A stretch of 12,339 nucleotides of DNA from CAIZGX01 sp044354975 (GCA_044354975.1 JBIKZA010000068.1:1-12339); one strand, 5' to 3'; shown: positions 1-7,640, counted from the stretch's first letter. Made by a program: numbers and translations. The notes: generated from the sequence alone by a model not told the origin.

Positions 1-28
1 GTACTTTGTGTTTTCTTCCGAAGTTCAT
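1..28 (-). CDS. ExbD/TolR-type biopolymer transport protein (N-terminal nine codons only)
   Basis: Only the start lies in the window. It reads MNFGRKHKV and continues past the left edge. A short basic N-terminus of this form, placed right after an ExbB/TolQ gene, is typical of ExbD/TolR proteins, which have one membrane helix and a periplasmic domain and work with ExbB as a proton-driven motor. The start is well supported: ATG lies four bases after a clear AGGAGG, itself just after the exbB-like stop codon, so the two genes are 11 bp apart and almost certainly co-transcribed. The membrane helix and its key aspartate are outside the window, so the call rests on context and the N-terminus. Confidence 0.7.
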
Positions 29-32
29 GGTG

Positions 33-38
33 CCTCCT
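33..38 (-). promoter_or_regulatory. Shine-Dalgarno site of the ExbD-like gene
   Basis: A full AGGAGG sits four bases upstream of the ATG at 28 on the minus strand. The other starts in this window mostly have A-rich leaders or no evident purine box, as is usual in Bacteroidota, so this site stands out and fixes the ExbD start. Confidence 0.6.
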
Positions 39-39
39 A

Positions 40-708
40 TTAGTTCATGGGTTCATCAAGAATGTCTACAAACTCTACAGCGTGAGATTCCATGGTGTTC
101 ACCAATCTTCCAATGCGTGTTACCAACGTGTTGTAAGCAACGTATGCGAGCATACCCACAACCAATCCGGCTGCAGAAGAGATCATCTTAATGTAAAGAC
201 CTTGTGATACAACGCCAATTTCAATCTTACCGACATTCGAAATGTCGTGGAAGATGGTAATAACTCCGATAACTGTTCCTAAGAATCCGAACATCGGCGC
301 AATAGAAGCGATGATTGCTAAGATGGGAGTGTTTTTTTCTAGATTAGAAATCTCTAGTTTTCCTGAATTCTCAACCGCACTTTTAATGTCTTCAAGTGGT
401 TTGCCAATTCGCGCAATTCCTTTTCCGATCATGCGTGCAACAGGAGTGTTGGTTGTGGCACAAAGGTTTTTAGCAGAATCCAATTTCCCTTGATTGATGT
501 ATTGCTTAATGTTGGTCATGAAGTTCGAATCTTCTTTGTTCGCCTTCGCAACAGTAAGCCATCTTTCAACGAAGATGTAAATGGTAACTACGCTCATGAT
601 TAAAAGCGGAATGTATATGTACCAACCTTTAAGCACTAAGTCTGTGATTGATAGTTTATCAGAACTTTCAGCAACGGGTGCTTGAAGAAATAGAATAGCT
701 GACTCCAT
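40..708 (-). CDS. MotA/TolQ/ExbB proton channel family protein
   Basis: This 222-residue inner-membrane protein has the three-helix ExbB/TolQ layout: helix 1 at about 30-48, a long cytoplasmic loop, helix 2 at about 128-150 and helix 3 at about 173-192. Helix 2 carries the family signature, with AP at 137-138 followed by GFLGTVIGV at 141-149; helix 3 carries SSAAGL and a following YN. Such proteins form the pentameric proton channel that energises TonB-dependent transport, or envelope processes through TolA, together with an ExbD/TolR dimer. An ExbD-like gene follows after 11 bp. Thr145 and Ser178 match the polar pore positions of E. coli ExbB (Thr148, Thr181), but by my hand alignment the position of its helix-3 glutamate is Ile173. 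TonB-type, Tol-type or another motor role cannot be told apart here. The start at 708 gives a normal N-terminus behind an A-rich leader. Confidence 0.9.
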   Translation of the reverse strand: MESAILFLQAPVAESSDKLSITDLVLKGWYIYIPLLIMSVVTIYIFVERWLTVAKANKEDSNFMTNIKQYINQGKLDSAKNLCATTNTPVARMIGKGIARIGKPLEDIKSAVENSGKLEISNLEKNTPILAIIASIAPMFGFLGTVIGVITIFHDISNVGKIEIGVVSQGLYIKMISSAAGLVVGMLAYVAYNTLVTRIGRLVNTMESHAVEFVDILDEPMN

Positions 709-820
709 AATTTTTTCGAATCTGTGTGTTTATTGTAACGTTCAAATTTGGAAAGAATTGCCCAAGATTTTTTTCACCACATAATGGAGTTATTCAGATG
801 TCGTAGTTGATAGAACTTCC

Positions 821-3769
821 TTAAATGTATCTCGGGTCTTTTTTGAAGGGGATTTTTTCCAGTTCTCTGCACTCAATTGAATAGGCTCCGAACTCTTCCA
901 GCACGGTTCCTGTAATCTTATAAATGCCTCTGCCTCTGAAGTTGCCGAACGATGAACTATTTGGGAAGTGCACCGTGTCGAAGAACTGCAAATCTTTGTC
1001 TAAGAAGGTTCCGAAGCCCATAAGCTCCCCTTTATTGGTTCGTGTCTTCTTTACATTAACAAGATAGCCTACTGCGGAAATATTTTTGTTTAGGTGGAAG
1101 GGAAGTTGCGAAGCAACTTCCGTAACCGTTAATTCTTGGTCGGCTAATTCAAAAGGAGAACAAAGTGGAAAGCCAATGAGTTCCATTTCATCGAATGCTG
1201 TTTCCAACCAATCGTCTTGAAATTTTGGAAGCGTTAAATTCTTTTCGGGCTCTTCGAAAAGAGAAGGACCTATTTCGAGTTTATCTGGATTGCCATGAAA
1301 GTGCGTTTCCCACAGCAAGTCTTTTTTCGGTTTGTTGAATTTCCGGCAAGCACCAATGCGAATGAGCAGACTCATTTGTTCAATTGAAACATGCGCCTGA
1401 TCCATGAGTTGCGCAATGCTTCGAATGCCTTCGTTTTGACGAAGTTTAAGTATGCGAATGATGGTGTTGGTTTCTAAACTTTTTATCAATCCGAATCCAA
1501 GAATAATTTCATTGCCATGTAAAACGCAGGTTGCGTCGCTTTCCCAAATGCATGGCGCAGAAATTTTCGCGCCGTGCTTCATGGCTTCAAGCACATAAAT
1601 TTCAGTGTCGTAAAATCCACCGAAATGATTCAGTGTAGCGGTCATGTATTCAATGGGATAATAGGCTTTCAAGAAAAGACTCTGATAGCTTTCAACAGCA
1701 TAGCTCGCACTGTGCCCTTTCGCAAAGGCATATCCAGCGAAGCTTTCAATCTGTCTCCAAATTTCAGCGACGTCGTTGAATGCATTTCCCTTCGCAATTG
1801 CTTTTTCGAAAAACGATTCTTTGGTGCGCTCGAACTCTTCCCTTCCACGAAATTTCCCACTCATTCCTCGTCGCAGCACGTCGGCTTCAGCGAGCGTGAG
1901 CCCGCCGAAAAAGTGTCCCACTTTAATTACGTCTTCCTGATAAACCATGACTCCGTATGTTTCAGGCATGATGGCAAGAAGTTGGGGATGTGCGCCCTCT
2001 CTGGCTTTCGGATCGCGATGTCTATGAATGAATTCTTTCATCATACCGCTGCTGCTCACTCCCGGACGAATGACTGAACTTGCTGCGACCAATCCCAAGT
2101 AGTCGTCTACTTGTAATTTCGTAAGAAGCATGCGCATCGCAGGAGATTCAACATAGAAGCAACCGATGGCTTTTGCGTTGCGCAGAAGATCTTTGATGCG
2201 CTCATCTGTTTTCAAAGGAGCTACGTTATGAAGATCAATTTCTCTTCTCGGATATTTTTCCTTCACCAACTGAACTGCTTCTTTAATCTTCGCCAATCCA
2301 CGTTGTGAAAGAATGTCGAATTTGTGCAGGCCAATGTCTTCAGCAACTACCATGTCGAACATAACGGTTGGATGTCCTTTCGGCGGAAGGAAGGTTGCAG
2401 AGTAATTGTGAATGGGTTCATTGGAAATGAGAATTCCACAGGAGTGAATACTTAAGCTATTTGGAAAATCTTGCAGGAACGAAGCGTAGCGCATGACGTT
2501 CTGCTGGTTCTTGTCGAGTGCATTCGCATTGAATTTTCCACTGCTTAACAATTCAATTTCTTCGACAGGAAGTCCAAAAACTTTTCCAAGCTCTCGCACT
2601 ACGGCCTTGTATTGAAAGGTGTTGTAGGCGCCGAGCAGCGCTACATTTTGAAACCTTTCGAAAATGTATTCCGTAATTTCTTCTCGGTCGGTCCATGAAA
2701 AATCAATATCGAAATCAGGCGGGTTTTGTCGGTATAGATTAATGAATCGCTCGAAGTACAAATCCAATTCAATGGGATCTACGTCTGTAATTCGAAGTAC
2801 GTATGCTATGACGCTGTTGGCTCCGCTTCCTCTTCCAACATAGTAAAATCCTTTGTCTCTCGCGAATTGTGTGATGTCCCAATTGATAAGGAAATAAGAA
2901 ACGAAATTTTTCTGCTCAATAATTTCCAGTTCCTTTTGAATACGTTCTTCAATAACCGAACGATTGTTCGGTTCGTGTCCGTAGCGGTATGATAGTCCTT
3001 CTTGAGTAAGCTGACGAAGTAATGCAATATCTTCCTTCAGGCTTCCAGTAAATGTGTTTTGATTTTTCGAAACGCTGTGATTTACCTCTTCCTTCCAAGA
3101 GAAATTTTCTGAAAAGTGAATGGTATTTTTAAAAAGATCAGGCGCACCTTCAAATTGCGATTCGAATTCACTTCGAGAAAGAAAAACATCTCGTCTTTTG
3201 CCATGTTGTGAAGGTTGAAGTCTGCTTAACAGGATATTGTTTTCAATGCTTCTGAGCAGTTGATGCATGTTGAAATGACGCTGCGTTTGAAAGGTTGAAG
3301 TCTGAAGGGCTAGTGCTTTTTCTCGCTGCCTAGACCATTCGCTTCGTTCGAAGATTGGAAGGTCTGCCGAAGTCACACCGAGGTATTCATGTTCATTCAA
3401 TTTGAATGAATTCTTTTTAAAGTTTTCGAACGGATAAATGGTAACGCAATGTCTCCATTCAGGTGCGCGTAGATCGAATTCTTTTTTCTGATGCAGATGT
3501 TCAGAGAGGAATGTGGCGAGTTCATTTACTCCGGCTGTGTTGAAGGCATAGGCTAAGAATACTTGATTCGCGTCGTTTCTGAAATCAATTCCCCAAAGGG
3601 GACGAATGTTATTTTTTTTCGAAAGTCGAAGAAAGTCGTGTAGCGTTGTTGTTGAATTTATTTCTGTGAGCGAAGCGAATTCCGATTCGTTTTTCACAGC
3701 GAATTCAATGAGGTTTTCTACGGTTAATATTCCGTAGCGCATGCTGTAATAAGAATGGGTGTTCAGCAC
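821..3769 (-). CDS. DnaE2-like DNA polymerase III alpha subunit, probably error-prone
   Basis: A 982-residue C-family polymerase, clearly shorter than replicative DnaE (about 1160 residues in E. coli). A PHP domain (about 1-260) starts LNTHSYYSMRYG, but its second motif reads LTEINS, so metal ligands are lost. The palm and fingers follow: GRGSGANS at 312-319, then PDFDIDF at 351-357 with catalytic Asp354 and Asp356, and KFDIL with the third Asp485. ESPAMR at 541-546 resembles DnaE2 (ESPAMR-type) more than DnaE1 (ESRGM-type). A helix-hairpin-helix region (about 745-820) and an OB fold (about 895-965) end the protein; there is no tau-binding tail. GPSLF at 834-838 lies where E. coli DnaE has its clamp-binding QADMF. 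The start is GTG, two bases after the SRAP stop; the frame stays open upstream, but GTG matches the usual DnaE N-terminus. Lesion bypass is inferred from family and neighbour. Confidence 0.9.
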   Translation of the reverse strand: MLNTHSYYSMRYGILTVENLIEFAVKNESEFASLTEINSTTTLHDFLRLSKKNNIRPLWGIDFRNDANQVFLAYAFNTAGVNELATFLSEHLHQKKEFDLRAPEWRHCVTIYPFENFKKNSFKLNEHEYLGVTSADLPIFERSEWSRQREKALALQTSTFQTQRHFNMHQLLRSIENNILLSRLQPSQHGKRRDVFLSRSEFESQFEGAPDLFKNTIHFSENFSWKEEVNHSVSKNQNTFTGSLKEDIALLRQLTQEGLSYRYGHEPNNRSVIEERIQKELEIIEQKNFVSYFLINWDITQFARDKGFYYVGRGSGANSVIAYVLRITDVDPIELDLYFERFINLYRQNPPDFDIDFSWTDREEITEYIFERFQNVALLGAYNTFQYKAVVRELGKVFGLPVEEIELLSSGKFNANALDKNQQNVMRYASFLQDFPNSLSIHSCGILISNEPIHNYSATFLPPKGHPTVMFDMVVAEDIGLHKFDILSQRGLAKIKEAVQLVKEKYPRREIDLHNVAPLKTDERIKDLLRNAKAIGCFYVESPAMRMLLTKLQVDDYLGLVAASSVIRPGVSSSGMMKEFIHRHRDPKAREGAHPQLLAIMPETYGVMVYQEDVIKVGHFFGGLTLAEADVLRRGMSGKFRGREEFERTKESFFEKAIAKGNAFNDVAEIWRQIESFAGYAFAKGHSASYAVESYQSLFLKAYYPIEYMTATLNHFGGFYDTEIYVLEAMKHGAKISAPCIWESDATCVLHGNEIILGFGLIKSLETNTIIRILKLRQNEGIRSIAQLMDQAHVSIEQMSLLIRIGACRKFNKPKKDLLWETHFHGNPDKLEIGPSLFEEPEKNLTLPKFQDDWLETAFDEMELIGFPLCSPFELADQELTVTEVASQLPFHLNKNISAVGYLVNVKKTRTNKGELMGFGTFLDKDLQFFDTVHFPNSSSFGNFRGRGIYKITGTVLEEFGAYSIECRELEKIPFKKDPRYI

Positions 3770-3771
3770 GA

Positions 3772-4599
3772 TTAATCGAAAAGGGTTGGGCCTTGGTTTT
3801 CTCTGCGTTTTTTCGCGCGGGATTCTCCCATTCCAAACAGTTCAATGTGCTGATGAAGGATGAAGGAAGTTTCAGGGAGAAGAGCATCGCCTGTTGGTTT
3901 CAGCAAATCGCTTCCTTCGGCTTGTATATTTTTAATATCTGTGCTTACCGGATAAGCATTCAATTCAAGATCTACAACAGGTTGCAAAATGGAAGTGATG
4001 TCTGCAAGGTGCGCATGCGGATCGAGCCACAATTCTTCCTGTTGTTTGGAAAGAATAAGCGGACATCTTGGATGTCCAATTTGGTGAAGCACTCCTGGAG
4101 GTGCTGCTGTTGTGACTATCGCGTAGGAATGCATTGTTTCATTAGAGGAAGGATTTTTCCATTCGTCGTAAACGCCTGCAAACGCGAAAGGCATTCTTCC
4201 TGTAGAAAGAAATACGCAATGTGGAAAAGACAAGCCGCCACGTTCAGGACCTTCGTAGAAGGCATCTGCAATCACCAAGCATCGTTTTCTTCGAATAGGA
4301 AGTCGAAAGAATGGCTTCTCGAGAATTCCCTTCGAACCAGAAAAAAAGAATGAATTGTCTTTGTTGTGATCGCCTTCCGCGCGAGCGTTCAAAACGTATT
4401 TCGGTTTGTCGGCCCAAGCAGGTGTAAATCCGAACGTTGAGTTTCGAATTTCAGATTTGTTTTCTTGCGTTATGATGAGCCCTTGTTTTCCTGCACCAAT
4501 ATTGGCTTGTGGTTTAAATACAACGCCTTTGCCAATTTCAGCACGAAAGGCTTTTTGAATTTCTTCAATTTTAGAAACTACGGCGTAACGTCCACACAT
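3772..4599 (-). CDS. SRAP (YedK/HMCES-like) abasic-site protein, SOS response-associated peptidase family
   Basis: The 275-residue product begins MCGRY. In the SRAP family Met1 is removed and Cys2 forms a thiazolidine crosslink with abasic sites in single-stranded DNA, shielding them from breakage. The other active-site elements are present: NARAE at 71-75 (Asn71, Arg73), Glu116 in DAFYEG (where FYEW is more common), and His176 in GHPRCP. The need for Cys2 fixes the start. The C-terminus continues into a basic stretch (RAKKRR, 261-266) and ends QGPTLFD, resembling a sliding-clamp binding tail. The DnaE2-like polymerase gene starts two bases after the stop codon, so the two proteins are probably made together and act at damaged replication forks. 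The upstream alpha/beta hydrolase ends 33 bp away. I recognise no LexA box, so damage induction is only an inference. Confidence 0.92.
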   Translation of the reverse strand: MCGRYAVVSKIEEIQKAFRAEIGKGVVFKPQANIGAGKQGLIITQENKSEIRNSTFGFTPAWADKPKYVLNARAEGDHNKDNSFFFSGSKGILEKPFFRLPIRRKRCLVIADAFYEGPERGGLSFPHCVFLSTGRMPFAFAGVYDEWKNPSSNETMHSYAIVTTAAPPGVLHQIGHPRCPLILSKQQEELWLDPHAHLADITSILQPVVDLELNAYPVSTDIKNIQAEGSDLLKPTGDALLPETSFILHQHIELFGMGESRAKKRRENQGPTLFD

Positions 4600-4632
4600 G
4601 GCGCAAAATTGAGAAGTTAGTTTGTAGTGAAT

Positions 4633-5361
4633 TTACAACGCAAAGGGAGAAATAACGTCCTCAAAAAAAGAATTTGCCTCGGAGATATTTTCAATGTGTC
4701 CCATGTGTCCGATTTCAGGAATAATTGTGATTTTGGCTTGAGGAAGAACGGACCATTCGGCTTTCATTTTTTCTATGGAAAGAACCTTGTCGTTCGCCCC
4801 GGCGAAATAGTGAATGGGGAATTTAGCTGTTTGAAGAAAGACAATCGAAGACTCGCGTTCTCGCATTGCTCGTAAACTTAGCACAATGCTTTCAGCAGAC
4901 ATGCTTTCTATTTTTTCGAGTTGCTCGTTTATGGCAAGTCGGTGTTCATCGGCAGAGTGAAACAGCCCGTCTATAAGATTGGTAGCGAAGAGCGCTTTGT
5001 GCTTTTCGGCTGCTTCAATAGCGCGAAGGCGGTCTTGTTTTTTTAAATCGTTGTCGGCATCTGCGGTTGAATGAAAAAAAGCGAGTGCTTTTGTTTTATC
5101 TGGAAACGTTTTGGCCAAATGCGCTGCGACATATCCTCCCATGGAATGTCCCATCCAGATGTATTCGTCGGAATCTTTCGGCTTTATTTGTTGAAGAATA
5201 TGCTCAGCGAAATTTTCAATGGAAGGAGTGGCGAATGAGTGGTTATTTCCGTGTCCAGCCAATTGCGGAGTGAAAATAGAAAAAGATAAATGGGAAGGAA
5301 GAATTTCCTTCCACATTTCATTATTTCCTAAAAAGCCATGAATGGCAATAATTTTTATCAT
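4633..5361 (-). CDS. Alpha/beta hydrolase fold protein (MenH/BioH-like), substrate unknown
   Basis: The 242-residue cytoplasmic protein shows a complete alpha/beta hydrolase core: HGFLGN at 8-13 (oxyanion-hole segment), GHG at 36-38, nucleophile elbow GHSMGG at 71-76 with Ser73, acid Asp191 in GANDKV, and a C-terminal GHMGH at 218-222, where His219 is the likely catalytic base. The size and motifs resemble small esterases and MenH/BioH-type enzymes, but no menaquinone or biotin genes are nearby, so no reaction is assigned. The frame extends upstream to 5448, but the start at 5361 is preferred because beta-strand 1 (MIKIIAIHGF) begins there and ATG overlaps the TGA of the DUF2147 gene as ATGA, suggesting translational coupling. 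No signal peptide is seen. Confidence 0.85.
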   Translation of the reverse strand: MIKIIAIHGFLGNNEMWKEILPSHLSFSIFTPQLAGHGNNHSFATPSIENFAEHILQQIKPKDSDEYIWMGHSMGGYVAAHLAKTFPDKTKALAFFHSTADADNDLKKQDRLRAIEAAEKHKALFATNLIDGLFHSADEHRLAINEQLEKIESMSAESIVLSLRAMRERESSIVFLQTAKFPIHYFAGANDKVLSIEKMKAEWSVLPQAKITIIPEIGHMGHIENISEANSFFEDVISPFAL

Positions 5362-5789
5362 TGAACGCGCTCCCAAGTTTGGGTGCGGTAAACAAATCCC
5401 CAGTATCCACGAAGTTCTAATTTGTTGGGATCGCCTGCTTTTAGCCACATTTCACAGCGGTAGATATCGCCGTTGTTCGGATCGCAGATCGTTCCATCCT
5501 TGAACATGCTGCCGTTCCATTTCATGTTGCGAACAACATCCATACCTATCATAGGCTGGTCTTTTCTGTCGTCTTTGCATTCAGTGCATTTCGGGTTTTG
5601 ATTGGCCCATTCTGAACGGAAAAGTTGTATGATTTTTCCATACAGTTCACCGTTCTGTTCACGGATTTCAACGATGCTTTTAACCAGACCAGTTTTGTCA
5701 TCGATGGTTTTCCATTTACCAACTACGCCCTGGGCAGAGAGCGAAACAGAAGCAATAAGCGCTAAGGCTAAGAAGAAAGTAGATTTCAT
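5358..5789 (-). CDS. Secreted DUF2147 family protein
   Basis: This 143-residue protein has a signal peptide at about 1-19 (one Lys, a hydrophobic run, then LSA before QG), so export to the periplasm is expected. The mature part looks like a small beta-rich DUF2147 domain: GKWKTID at 24-30, GELYGKI at 47-53, a CxxC pair (Cys68, Cys71), then PMIGMDVV, and a closing LRGYWGFVYRTQTW at 126-139. Cys102 and Cys112 are also present, so one or two disulfides are possible. The molecular function of DUF2147 is not known to me. The gene starts 22 bp after the YihY-like gene with an A/T-rich leader and no Shine-Dalgarno site, and its stop overlaps the next start as ATGA. It is probably in one operon with both neighbours. 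Confidence 0.85.
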   Translation of the reverse strand: MKSTFFLALALIASVSLSAQGVVGKWKTIDDKTGLVKSIVEIREQNGELYGKIIQLFRSEWANQNPKCTECKDDRKDQPMIGMDVVRNMKWNGSMFKDGTICDPNNGDIYRCEMWLKAGDPNKLELRGYWGFVYRTQTWERVQ

Positions 5790-5811
5790 AATAAATTTTT
5801 TTATTAAAATA

Positions 5812-6756
5812 CTAAAGTTTGTGCTTAGACAATCGTGTTATTCTTAATTTTTTTCGAATGAGAGCATTCAAGTCGAATCCAACAAGAAGAATAACCATGT
5901 TCAAATTCAACCAAATGAGAATGACCATGAGTGTTCCAAGTGAGCCGTAAAGCTTGTTGAATTGAGCAAAATTTTCAAGGAAGTAACTGAAACCAAAGGA
6001 TGTTACAATGAGCAAAACGGTTGTGAAAATACTGCCCGTGTTCAAGAATTTCCAGTTTTTGCGAATGCGCATGTTTATGCCAGAGTTGTAAAGTATAGTA
6101 ATGATGCAATACACGAATGAAATGGAGATCGTCCACTGCCCGAAAGTTAAAAACGGAATGATTCCCTTGTCGCCGATGATTCCTTTCTCGTGCATGGTAA
6201 GAAAAGTGCTTTCGCTGAGCGATGTGAGAACCATGGCTAGAAGAAACATGATTCCCAAAACAAGCATCATGATAAAACTTAAAATCCGAACGATGAACGG
6301 GTGAGCGGAAACTTCTATATGTTCGCTGCTTTGAAAGGCCTGCATGATTGCATTCATACTTGCCGAAGCGTAGTAAAACATTAAGACGAAACCGATAGAT
6401 AATAAGGTTGATTGTTTTTTATTGATTAAGTCATAAAGTGTTCCTTCAATAAATTGAAAGGTATCTCCCGGCAGAATGCTTTTTATTCCAAGGAATACAT
6501 CTTCTTGGAAGTTGTTAATAGGTATGAAGGGTATTAAAGTGAAAAGAGTAATAATAGCAGGAAAGAAAGCAAGAAATATTCTGAAAGAAATACTCGCCGA
6601 TCGCATGGTGGTGCGCACATCTGAAAAGGCAATAATAAGGAACGAAGATATTTCCCAAAGATTTAATCCGCCGAATCCATAGGGATGGTAACGTTCGAGG
6701 AAGTGACGAACTTTAAAAAGCCAAGCGGCGTAGCGTTTGAATTTTTTCTTGTTCAT
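5812..6756 (-). CDS. YihY/virulence factor BrkB family membrane protein
   Basis: The 314-residue inner-membrane protein has six likely helices at about 57-80, 116-138, 155-180, 203-223, 241-260 and 272-298, with a basic N-terminus (MNKKKFKR) and a basic C-terminal tail. The sequence YGSLGTLMVILIWL at 270-283, in helix 6, is typical of the YihY/BrkB family, once wrongly called RNase BN. SFRIFLAFFPAI at 57-68 matches the family's N-terminal conserved helix. The cellular role and any substrate are unknown; transport has been proposed for the family but I cannot support it from sequence. ATG overlaps the nadC stop as ATGA, so translation is probably coupled to nadC. No functional tie to NAD synthesis is evident. 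Confidence 0.9.
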   Translation of the reverse strand: MNKKKFKRYAAWLFKVRHFLERYHPYGFGGLNLWEISSFLIIAFSDVRTTMRSASISFRIFLAFFPAIITLFTLIPFIPINNFQEDVFLGIKSILPGDTFQFIEGTLYDLINKKQSTLLSIGFVLMFYYASASMNAIMQAFQSSEHIEVSAHPFIVRILSFIMMLVLGIMFLLAMVLTSLSESTFLTMHEKGIIGDKGIIPFLTFGQWTISISFVYCIITILYNSGINMRIRKNWKFLNTGSIFTTVLLIVTSFGFSYFLENFAQFNKLYGSLGTLMVILIWLNLNMVILLVGFDLNALIRKKLRITRLSKHKL

Positions 6757-7598
6757 TTTACTGCCTTCAAACTTAAATCGAAACTTTTTACATGGTGAGT
6801 AAGGGCGCCCATACTGATGAAGTCTACACCGGTTTCAGCATAGCTTACCAAGGTACTTTCGTTTATTCCTCCGCTCGCTTCCGTTTCGACTTTTCCGTGA
6901 ATATGCAATACAGCCTCACGAAGGTTTTGCGGCGTGAAATTGTCGAGCATAATTCTAAATGCAACTCCTGTTTCAATCACTTCGTCAACTTCTTCAAGAT
7001 TGCGTGTTTCAACTTCAACTTGAATAGAAAGATTTCTTTCCTTCAGAAATTCAGAGATTTTACTTAGCGCTGGTTTTACGCCGCCAGCAAAATCGATGTG
7101 ATTGTCCTTCACTAAAATCATATCGTACAGGGCATATCTATGATTGTAGCCTCCTCCTATGCGAACTGCTTCTTTTTCGAAATAGCGAAAGTTCGGTGTA
7201 GTCTTTCTTGTGTCGAGAACTTTACAATTTGTATGCGCAATCATTTGTGTAAGTCTATGCGTCTCAGTTGCAATCCCGCTCATGCGCTGCATAACGTTGA
7301 GCACAAGTCTTTCAATAGTAGTTATGCTCTGACTTTTTCCTTCAACAAAAAATGCAATGTCACCCTTCTTTACAATATCTCCATCTTGGATCAAGGTGGT
7401 CACTTTTAAATCAGGGTCGAAAGCGTGAATGATTTTTTCAGCAATGGAAACACCTGCAAGAACTCCGTTGTCTTTTACAATAAGTTGTGCTTTACCAACT
7501 GCATCACTTGGAATTGTAGCGAGTGTTGTGAAATCACCTGGACCAATATCTTCTCTTAAAGCTTCAGCAAGCCATTTGTCAAAGTCAAATTCATTCAT
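6753..7598 (-). CDS. nadC: Nicotinate-nucleotide pyrophosphorylase (carboxylating), quinolinate phosphoribosyltransferase
   Basis: NadC converts quinolinate and PRPP to nicotinate mononucleotide, CO2 and pyrophosphate in de novo NAD synthesis in the cytoplasm. At 281 residues it has the usual length. Family motifs appear in order: EDIGPGDFTT at 16-25, ERLVLN at 96-101 followed by MSGIAT, the substrate-binding TRKTTP at 130-135, GGGYNHR at 148-154 with His153 and Arg154, Lys164 in LVKDNH, VEVET at 194-198, IMLDN with Asp219, and ASGGI at 241-245. No active-site residue appears to be missing. The start at 7598 gives the normal N-terminus. An imperfect promoter box (TAACTTCG) ends four bases before ATG on this strand. 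The gene heads a minus-strand series and overlaps the next gene by 4 nt. No nadA or nadB is in the window. Confidence 0.96.
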   Translation of the reverse strand: MNEFDFDKWLAEALREDIGPGDFTTLATIPSDAVGKAQLIVKDNGVLAGVSIAEKIIHAFDPDLKVTTLIQDGDIVKKGDIAFFVEGKSQSITTIERLVLNVMQRMSGIATETHRLTQMIAHTNCKVLDTRKTTPNFRYFEKEAVRIGGGYNHRYALYDMILVKDNHIDFAGGVKPALSKISEFLKERNLSIQVEVETRNLEEVDEVIETGVAFRIMLDNFTPQNLREAVLHIHGKVETEASGGINESTLVSYAETGVDFISMGALTHHVKSFDLSLKAVK

Positions 7599-7608
7599 GT
7601 CGCGAAGT

Positions 7609-7640
7609 TATGAATTCCATTCTTCGAATAGTTAACTTTG
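7609..7640 (+). promoter_or_regulatory. Candidate Bacteroidota promoter of the M15 carboxypeptidase gene
   Basis: TAACTTTG at 7633-7640 is an exact match to the -7 element TAnnTTTG. Twenty bases upstream is TATG (7609-7612), a one-mismatch -33 TTTG. The box ends five bases before the chosen ATG at 7646, so transcription would begin at or next to the start codon, implying a leaderless or nearly leaderless mRNA. The weak -33 element keeps confidence moderate. Confidence 0.45.

Noticed and set aside
743..750. CAAATTTG as a promoter -7 box for the ExbB-like gene
   Set aside because: The leading TA is missing (only the A matches) and no TTTG or TTG lies at 19-21 bases upstream on the minus strand, so the match is too weak to annotate.
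3793..4353. 186-codon open frame on the plus strand opposite the SRAP gene
   Set aside because: It lies entirely within a well-supported SRAP coding region on the other strand, shows no recognisable motif and is rich in Cys, Phe and Arg, as expected of an antisense shadow.
4600..4632. CAATTTTG just before the SRAP ATG as a promoter
   Set aside because: It mismatches the first base of TAnnTTTG and has no -33 element at a suitable distance; read-through from the upstream gene is simpler.
5362..5448. N-terminal extension of the alpha/beta hydrolase to an ATG at 5448
   Set aside because: It would overlap the DUF2147 gene by about 90 bp and adds 29 residues unlike the fold; the ATG at 5361 gives beta-strand 1 directly and an ATGA overlap.
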